Part shown: positions 57,752 to 64,000 of the stretch, piece after piece
Numbering within the stretch: the stretch's first letter is position 1
Layout of the letters: every line of letters starts with the position of its first letter
NCBI RefSeq assembly: GCF_050624435.1
Contig: NC_134547.1
Location: 31,183,419-31,247,418, forward strand
Direction: 5' to 3'
Length of the DNA stretch: 64,000 bases
DNA from: Tenrec ecaudatus
Lineage: Eukaryota > Chordata > Mammalia > Afrosoricida > Tenrecidae
Translations under genes and position numbers: made by a program
Notes under the pieces: model-generated
What the model was told of the DNA's origin: nothing
What the model saw: the letters and a program-made list of their open reading frames with translations, nothing else
The model's database searches: none

Positions 57752-57944
57752 CAGTGGTTCTCAGCCTTCCTAATGCCATGACCCTTTCGCACAGTTTCTC
57801 ATGTGGTGGTGACCCTCCAACCACACAACTATTTTCATTGCTACTTCACAGCTGTAATTTTGCTACTGTTATGAATCGGGCGACCCCTGTGAAAGGGTCG
57901 TTTGATCCCCAAAGGGGTCGGGACCCACAGGTTGAGAACCACTG
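57752..57944 (+). mobile_element. Non-autonomous hAT transposon, SPIN/URR1-like
   Basis: A 193-base miniature DNA transposon with terminal inverted repeats: left cagtggttctcagcct, right (reverse complement) cagtggttctcaacct, 15 of 16 matched. The interior holds the group's phrases 'ctaatgccatgaccctttcgcac', 'catgtggtggtgaccctcc', 'cacagctgtaattttgctactgttatgaatcg' and 'cccctgtgaaagggtcgtttgatccccaaaggggtcg'. There is no transposase; it depended on an autonomous hAT enzyme in trans. No matching 8-bp duplication is visible (flanks ccctaaac and ataataca). SPIN elements are known in tenrec, bushbaby, a bat, opossum and murine rodents, a pattern attributed to horizontal transfer. Confidence 0.85.
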
Positions 57945-60361
57945 ATAATACATACCCTTCTATATACATTCCCCCCCTTAAATATACATTCCCCCCTTAA
58001 ATTAAACAGTTGATTTCTGTTGCTTAGAACCCCAAATCCCTAGTTGATTGAGAGGTTATCTGACAGGGAGTTACTGAGCACCTTTTCCGAGTAAGGCTTA
58101 CCCCTGAGCTAGGGATTCAGCTGAGAGAAGGATAGAGCAAGTTTCTCTCGTCAGCCAAGACGGGCATTCATTCGTCACACTTGTGGTTGTGTGTTAGAGC
58201 ATGGCGTTTGTGGGCGGGCATGTGCAATGCCATTCTATGGCTTCTCTTAGCTTCACGATCAAAACCCCAATGCCTGGCAACCCTTTTCACATCACCAGGC
58301 CTTCTCCGCCAGGCAGTTCTGGCACCTCCAGGTGGACAAGCTCAGTGGCTGCACCTCCCAGGGCCCAGGCTCCACTGCCCGAGGACATGCTGCGCTGCCT
58401 TTCACAGACCTCAGGTCCTCTCCACAGCGTGCCTGGGCTTTAGCCCAATGGACTCTCCGCTCATTGCCCTGAACTGTATAATGACCCGAAACTTGGGTGC
58501 AGGAGAACCATTTCCTCAGAAATGTCTCCATCCAGTTTCCAATCCTTGGGGACCTGGTGAGAGTAGTTGGTTAAAGCCCAAAGAGAAGCCCATGGTGAGT
58601 CAAGAGATTTGACCTAGTTCACTGAGCACAAGATTCAATTGTGATTTAGGCAATTCAGTCCCCCCCTCTCCAAATCGTGGTTTCACTTCATGCTAATTGG
58701 GAAATTGTCCCCACCATCTCTAGGTCCCTGTTGCTTTCACACTTTCTAAACAGCTTCTGTCTAGGGGAAGGCCTGGGGCGAGAGAGAAGAAAGCTGCTCC
58801 CCCACCTGGCCTGAGTGTCCAGAGCGGCACAGAAAGCGTTAAGCTCTGTCGCACTTTGCAGCATTCACAAAAACGTGTGTACTTTAGCTTCTAATAAAAA
58901 AATCAAGCAGGTATGAATAGCAATAAAATTGCTCAAAAATTGTTCAAATTGAAGGGAAACAATTGGAACTGGATTTGGAGAGATAATGTTTAGCTAAGCA
59001 AGCTATAATGTTCTGTTATTTCAATCAGCATTGTAAAGTAATTTAAATGATGCAGGAAGAGACTTTTATACTTTTAATATATAATCACTTTTTTCTCTAT
59101 GCATTCATCACAAGGCATTTCATGTTAATGATTCTATGGCTGGTGATAGACACCAGTAATAATCGTCTCCTGCCTGCTCCACGTTTATGTTTGAACTTTT
59201 TAGAGTTGACTCTTTTTCCTGCTCTTAACTACTAGTCTTAAATTAAAATTCACACAATTTTTCAAGAAAACTCGTGTTGGTAAATGTGTCAAGGATAAAT
59301 TTTTTTTAATGGGAAGTTAGGACATTTCCCCAATACCAGTTCTTCTATAGAGCTGGACCCTATGTCAGGGGTCACCTGGTAAGCACACTTGGCTCCAGAA
59401 ATTCAAGAGAGGAATGTGCTTCTCCATTTGTAATGCTCCTCTGGAAAGAGATGGACTTCTCTCACTGCACAGCCGTGCGGTCTGTGTTCAGCAAGGCTTA
59501 CTGAGCATGGGAGGTCTTGCCTGAATGAACGCCAAAGAGCGAGGCCACCCTCTTACCCAGCCTGTTACCATTATCTAGTGACCGTCTTAGATAGCTAGTT
59601 TTTAAAGAGTAACTTAAAATTTTCTGGCTCCTATCTTAATTTTTATCATGCTTTTATGTCCAACCTAGGCAAGGGGATAACAGAGAGCTTAGGGACATCT
59701 TGTGGTTTCTTAATCAGTAATGTTAGAATCCCAAAGATCGCGGGAGCACAGTCTTGTCCCTGCAAAGCACCCCTGACCTCTCCAAATCAACGCAACACCA
59801 TGCTTTTGTTCTCTCTTTCCTTGCCCAGGTCCGTGAGAAAATATGCAAATCCTAGCCCCTCTCTGTCCAGTTTCTCTAAGAACACTGCATGGAACTGGCT
59901 CTGGGTCCTCAGACCATGTGACCATTATCTCCAAATGAGACAACTCCTAGTCAGTCCTCTTTCTTTTGGGGCCGTTGCATTAAGAGGGGCAAGAGACCTG
60001 AGGGTCTGGTGGTCAGGTAGAGAGATGGTGCCAGACTGGGGACCTGGGAGCTTCTGTTTTGGGTGGAGTCTGCTGCAGACTGGGGGTCTGGAAGTCATTT
60101 CTCTCTGACGGGGCAGAGCTGGATTGGAAACAAAAGGCAGACACTGGGCTGGCATTTTCAGGAACATCTGGTGTCAGGCTGCTCTCTGAGTGGTGGTCTT
60201 GGTCTAGCGCCTGCTGTGGAGCTAAGAAAGAATAGAAGGTCCTTGACTGCTGGTGGAAGCACCTGAGTCCCTCCTCTTGATCTCTGGGGTGCGTAGGAGG
60301 TGGGGGGAAATGATCAACCTGTCAATGCCCATCCAGAGCAGGGAAAGCCATTAAGATCCAC
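57945..60361. other. Single-copy DNA
   Basis: 58870-59300 is AT-rich, complex and conserved-element-like. Frames of 143-150 codons (58181-58612, 59656-60108) have no recognisable domains. No gene called. Confidence 0.4.
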
Positions 60362-62560
60362 AGCAGTGTTTTCCAGAGTGGAGCACACCACCCTCCGGAG
60401 TGTGCTGGCATAATGCAGAGGGGGCTGCAAAAGCAGATTCCCACACTTTATCCTGGATTCTGGGCTCTACGTCAGCATTTTGTCATTGCAAGGGGCTGCT
60501 GACAACTTTTTTTTTCTCCTGAAAAGGGGTAGTGGAAGCTGTGGATTAGAGGAAACAGTAGGTGATAAATCATAATTTCTGCATCGTTGGCAGATTGTAT
60601 AAGGCACTTAGCAAAAAACCTTGCAAATTGGGGATGCTCAATAACAGATCATGGGCCCCAATCCCAACTATGTGGACAGCTGCCCCTCCCCCTGAAGAGT
60701 TTGTTTCAGAGGACAGCACTGAAGCTGCAGCTCTGGGAGAAAGACATGTCTGATCAGAGCACACGGGAGCAAATGGAGGGGGAGAAAGGGAGAGTGGAGC
60801 ACATCGTGTCCCACCAACCCTTGAGGACGATATTCCCACTCAGAGCAGCCAATCCACAGAGAAGACCACATGGCTGGCCCCACTATGAGACGCGACAACA
60901 CTAACTGACCTATAGCCCTACAGGGGACAACACTGGAGACACAATGTGGGAATTGCGCTCCATCTGATCCCACTACACCAAGGCAAAACACTAAAGGCAT
61001 GCAACAGAACAGCAAATGGAACAGAGCAATGAAGTCCCCAGGGAATACCAAAAATAGACTTTGGGGCCAAGGCTTGGCACCCCATAAGACTCAACCAGAA
61101 AATACTTTTAAAGGTCAACAAACAGTCCTTGAACCAACTACAAGCTTTTCTTTCTATTTTTGGTCATTGGCTTGTTGTTGTTTTGTTGCTTTGTTTTGTT
61201 GTGTCTTGTTTTTGTGCATGCTATTATCTCTGCAGATCTGTCTAAATAAGATAGACTGGATGAACAATCTGGAGGAGAAAACAATGGGAACGATGGTTCT
61301 AGGGGACCTAGGAGAGGGGGAGGTGGGGAGAAAGGAAGTGGTGTTAACAAACCCAGGGAAAAGGGAACAATAGGTGATCCAAATTGGAGGTGAGGAGGGT
61401 GTAGGAGGCCTGGAAAGGTGTGACCAAGGGTGATGTAACCGAGAGGAATTACTGAAACCCAAATGAAGGCTGAGCATGACAATGGGACAAGAGGAAAGTC
61501 AAAGAAAATAGAGGAAAGAACTAGGAGGCAAGGGGCATTTAGAGAGGTCTTAATGAAGGCATGTATATATGCAAATATATTTATATATGAAGGTGGGGAA
61601 ATCGATCTGTGTGCACATATTTATAGGTTTAGTATTAAGGTAGCAGATGGACATTGGGCCTCCACTCAAGTACTCCCTCAATGCAGGAACACTTCGTTTA
61701 ATTAAACTGGTATTCCATGATGCTCATCTTCCTAACACGATTGCTGAAGACAAAGCGGGTGCATAAGCAAATGTGATGAAGAAAGCTGATGGAGCCCAGT
61801 TATCAAAAGATATAGCATTTGGGGTCTTAAAGGCTTGAAAGTAAACAAGCGGCCATCTAGCTGAGAAGCAACAAAGCCCACATGGAAGAAGTGCACCAGC
61901 CTATGTGATCATGAGGTGCTGAATGGATTAGGTATCAGACATCAAAGAACAAAAAGTTAAGTCCTGAATGAGGGGGAATGCAGACTGGGGACCCAAGACC
62001 CATCTGTAGGCAACTGGACATCCCCTTACAGAAGGGTCACGGTGAGGAGACAAACCAGTCAGGGTGAAGTAAAGCAATGATGAAACATACAACTTTCCTT
62101 TAGTCCCTAACTGCTCCCCCAGCCACCGCCACTATCATGATCCCAATTCTACCTTACAAATTTGGCTAGACCAGAAGATGTACACTGGTACAGATAGAAA
62201 CAGGGAATCCAGGACAGATGACCCCTCAGGACCAGTGCTGAGAGTGGCGATACCGGGAGGGTGGAAGGAGGGTGGGGTGTAAAGGGGGAACCGATTACAA
62301 GGATCTGCACATAACTTCCTCCCTAGGGGATTGACAACAGAAAAGTGGGTGAAGAGAGATGTCAGACAGTGTAAGATATGATAAAATAATAAGAGGAAGC
62401 AGGGATGGAGGGAGAAATGAGGAGCTGATACCAAGCGCTCAAGCAGAAATCAAATGTTTTGAGAATGATGAAGGCAACAAATGTACAAATGTGCTTGACA
62501 CAATGGATGGATGGATGGATTATGATAAGAGTTTACAAGCTCCCAATAAAATGATAAAAA
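60362..62560 (+). mobile_element. L1 3'UTR copy, longest of the young type
   Basis: A 5'-truncated LINE-1 in plus orientation. In order: 'caaattggggatgctcaataacagatcatggg', 'gaggacagcactgaagctgcagctctggg', 'ccccagggaatacc', the A/T-rich block, 'ctgaagacaaagcgggtgcataagc', 'agctgagaagcaacaaagcccacatgg', a short GATG run at 62502-62520, and the end 'tatgataagagtttacaagctcccaataaaatgat'. It reaches further 5' than the other young copies but still contains no ORF2 end. The left edge is approximate and no TSD was found. Confidence 0.85.
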
Positions 62561-62917
62561 ATAACTGAGATCATGGAAGGACAATCGTGTTCAGAACAAT
62601 CTAGAGAGAAGACCAGGAAGACTATGAATGAAATTTTACTGGCTTACCTCCAGAAACTGTGAAGGACACAGCTACACTGCTCAGAAAGCTGAGCTCTATC
62701 AAAGCTGCCTCATGATGACAAAACCCACAGCATCCAACTGTCCAAAAGCACGTGCTAACTCCCTCCTGTGGAAGAGTGCCCTCAGAAAGGTCTAGGGGAG
62801 GGCAGGCTCTGTCTTACTCTGGGGTAGGCTGTGGCTGGTGCATTATTCAGCAAGGGCAGTGCATCAAGCAACAAGTGAGTACATATAAATGGAAGACAGG
62901 CAGAATACAGAGGGAAC
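62561..62917. other. Single-copy DNA
   Basis: Nothing recognised. Confidence 0.3.
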
Positions 62918-63005
62918 TGTGTTAGTCTGGTTTGACTAGAGAAAAAAATCCAGGACACTTATATATATGTAAGAGAGAGCTTTATATAAAAGAGTAATTG
63001 TATAT

Positions 63006-63912
63006 ATATATATTTTTTATTTTAACAATTTATTGGGGCTGATACAATTCTTTTCACAGTTCATACATATACATAAATCAATTGTATAAAGCACATCTGT
63101 ACAGTCTTTGCCCTAATCATTTTTTTCTCTTTTCTTCTTTTACATTTTATTAGGGACTCAAACAACTCTTACCACAATCCATACATATACATACATCAAT
63201 TGTATAAAGCACATCCATACATTCCCTGCCCCAATCATTCTCAAGGCATTTGCTCTCCACTTAAGCCCCTTGCATCAGGTCCTCTTTCCCCCCCCCTCCC
63301 TCCCCATTCCCCCCTCCCTCATATGCCCTTGGTAATTTATACCTCGTTATTTTGTCATATCTTGTCCTATCTGGAGTCTCCCTTCCCCCCTTCTCTGCTG
63401 TCCCTCTCCCAGGGAAGAGGTCACATGTGGATCCTTGTAATCAGTTCCCCCTTTCCAACCCACTCACCCTCCACTCTCCCAGCATCGTCCCTCACACCCT
63501 TGGTCCTGAAGGTATCATCCACCCTGGATTCCCTGTACCTCCAACCCTCATATGTACCAGTGTACAGCCTCTGTCCTATCCAGCCCTGCAAGGTAGAATT
63601 CGGATCATGGTAGTTGGGGGAAGGAAGCATCCAGGATCTGGGGGAAAGCTGTGTTCTTCATCGATACTACCTCACACCCTAATTAACCCATCTCCTCTCC
63701 TAAACCCCTCTATGAGGGGATCTCCATTGGCCGACACTTGGGCCTTGGGTCTCCACTCTGCACTTCCCCCTTCATTTAATATGATATATATACATATATA
63801 CACATACATATATACATATAAACATATATACACATACATACACACACTTATATCTCTTTTTTTTTTGCATGATGCCTTATACCTGGTCCCTTGGGCACCT
63901 CGTGATCGCCCT
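63006..63912 (-). mobile_element. L1 3' end with doubled tail and perfect 14-bp TSD
   Basis: The insertion is bounded by gagtaattgtatat at 62992-63005 and 63913-63926. From the left: a first L1 tail (63006-63118: 'aacaatttattggggctgatacaattcttttcacagttc ... caattgtataaagcacatctgtac ... ccctaatcatttt'), then a second copy of the same tail (from about 63140: 'attttattagggactcaaacaactcttaccacaatcc ... caattgtataaagcacatccatac ... ccccaatcattctc') leading into the usual 3'UTR. Both tails lie inside one TSD, so they arrived together. No coding part. Confidence 0.88.
63776..63846. repeat. (TATACA)n-like low-complexity run
   Basis: Alternating TA and CA dinucleotides inside the L1, giving a chance frame full of Ile-Tyr-Thr. 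Confidence 0.85.
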
Positions 63913-64000
63913 GAGTAATTGTATATTAAGAAAACATCCCGGTGTGCCTGCCAGAGCTCAGCGCTCGCATGTCAATCCAGCGCAGCGGATCCGAGCGGAG

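Larger units (their letters stand above)
62918..64000 (+). mobile_element. Solo-LTR-like element interrupted by L1, cut by window end
   Basis: Begins tgtgttagtctggtttgac, matching the family at 17.2 and 21.0 kb, and runs to 'gagtaattgtatat' (63005). After the L1 insertion it resumes at 63913 with 'gagtaattgtatattaagaaaacatccc', as in the other copies ('attaaggaaacatccc'). The part after about 63945 differs from the 17.2-kb copy and may be another subfamily or further insertion. Confidence 0.7.

Noticed and set aside
57744-57952. 8-bp target duplication around the hAT element
   Set aside because: Flanks ccctaaac and ataataca do not match, so no duplication is claimed.
1-64000. CRISPR array, bacterial operon or prophage-like system
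   Set aside because: No regularly spaced repeats, no compact gene order and no ribosome-binding sites; the repeat content is plainly mammalian.

Overview
This window looks like nuclear DNA of a placental mammal of the clade Afrotheria, most likely a tenrec. No exon, promoter or RNA gene could be supported anywhere, so I read it as intergenic or intronic DNA. The lineage call rests on repeats: tRNA-derived AfroSINE copies, RTE-type BovB retrotransposons with the afrotherian 5' and 3' ends, several L1 copies sharing one tail (AATAAAATGATTTT preceded by a TTGTAATAAGAGTTGTAA-like stretch), and one hAT element resembling the SPIN/URR1 group, which among Afrotheria is known from tenrec. The species call is an inference from family knowledge; no search was possible.

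Layout. 1-5.5 kb: GC-rich, mostly single-copy, with four AfroSINEs, one inserted in an old MIR. 5.5-11.2 kb: a block of L1s: an old tail, a minus-strand 3'UTR copy with a clean 10-bp target-site duplication (TSD), and a plus-strand copy carrying the decayed end of ORF2, a 3'UTR and a (TA)n tail, also with a 10-bp TSD. 11.2-20.6 kb: GC-rich, repeat-poor sequence with SINE and BovB scraps and one solo-LTR-like element. 20.6-23.4 kb: an afrotherian L1 3'UTR interrupted by a solo-LTR-like element (TG...CA, 5-bp TSD), a BovB 3' end, a tRNA-Gly-headed SINE remnant and an old L1 tail. 24.7-26.1 kb: an AfroSINE and an L1 3'UTR with a GATG microsatellite.

28.7-36.2 kb: the richest part, AT-rich, with two consecutive plus-strand BovB fragments and a nearly full-length minus-strand BovB, all dead at the reverse-transcriptase motifs. 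36.2-49 kb: single-copy DNA with an L1 3'UTR containing a 245-bp internal duplication, an ancient L1M fragment, a full AfroSINE and composite SINE/BovB units. 49-52 kb: BovB scraps around LTR-like repeats. 52-60.3 kb: mostly single-copy, AT-rich, with conserved-element-like stretches, a mariner-like miniature and the SPIN-like hAT. 60.3-64 kb: an L1 3'UTR and a final L1 with a doubled tail, nested inside an LTR-like repeat with a perfect 14-bp TSD.

The parts do not form an operon or pathway; what they share is transposition history. BovB reverse transcriptase is the likely source of mobility for the SINEs that share its 3' end. L1 accounts for the tail-bearing 3'UTR copies, and the hAT copy points to horizontal transfer. 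All boundaries without a stated TSD are approximate.
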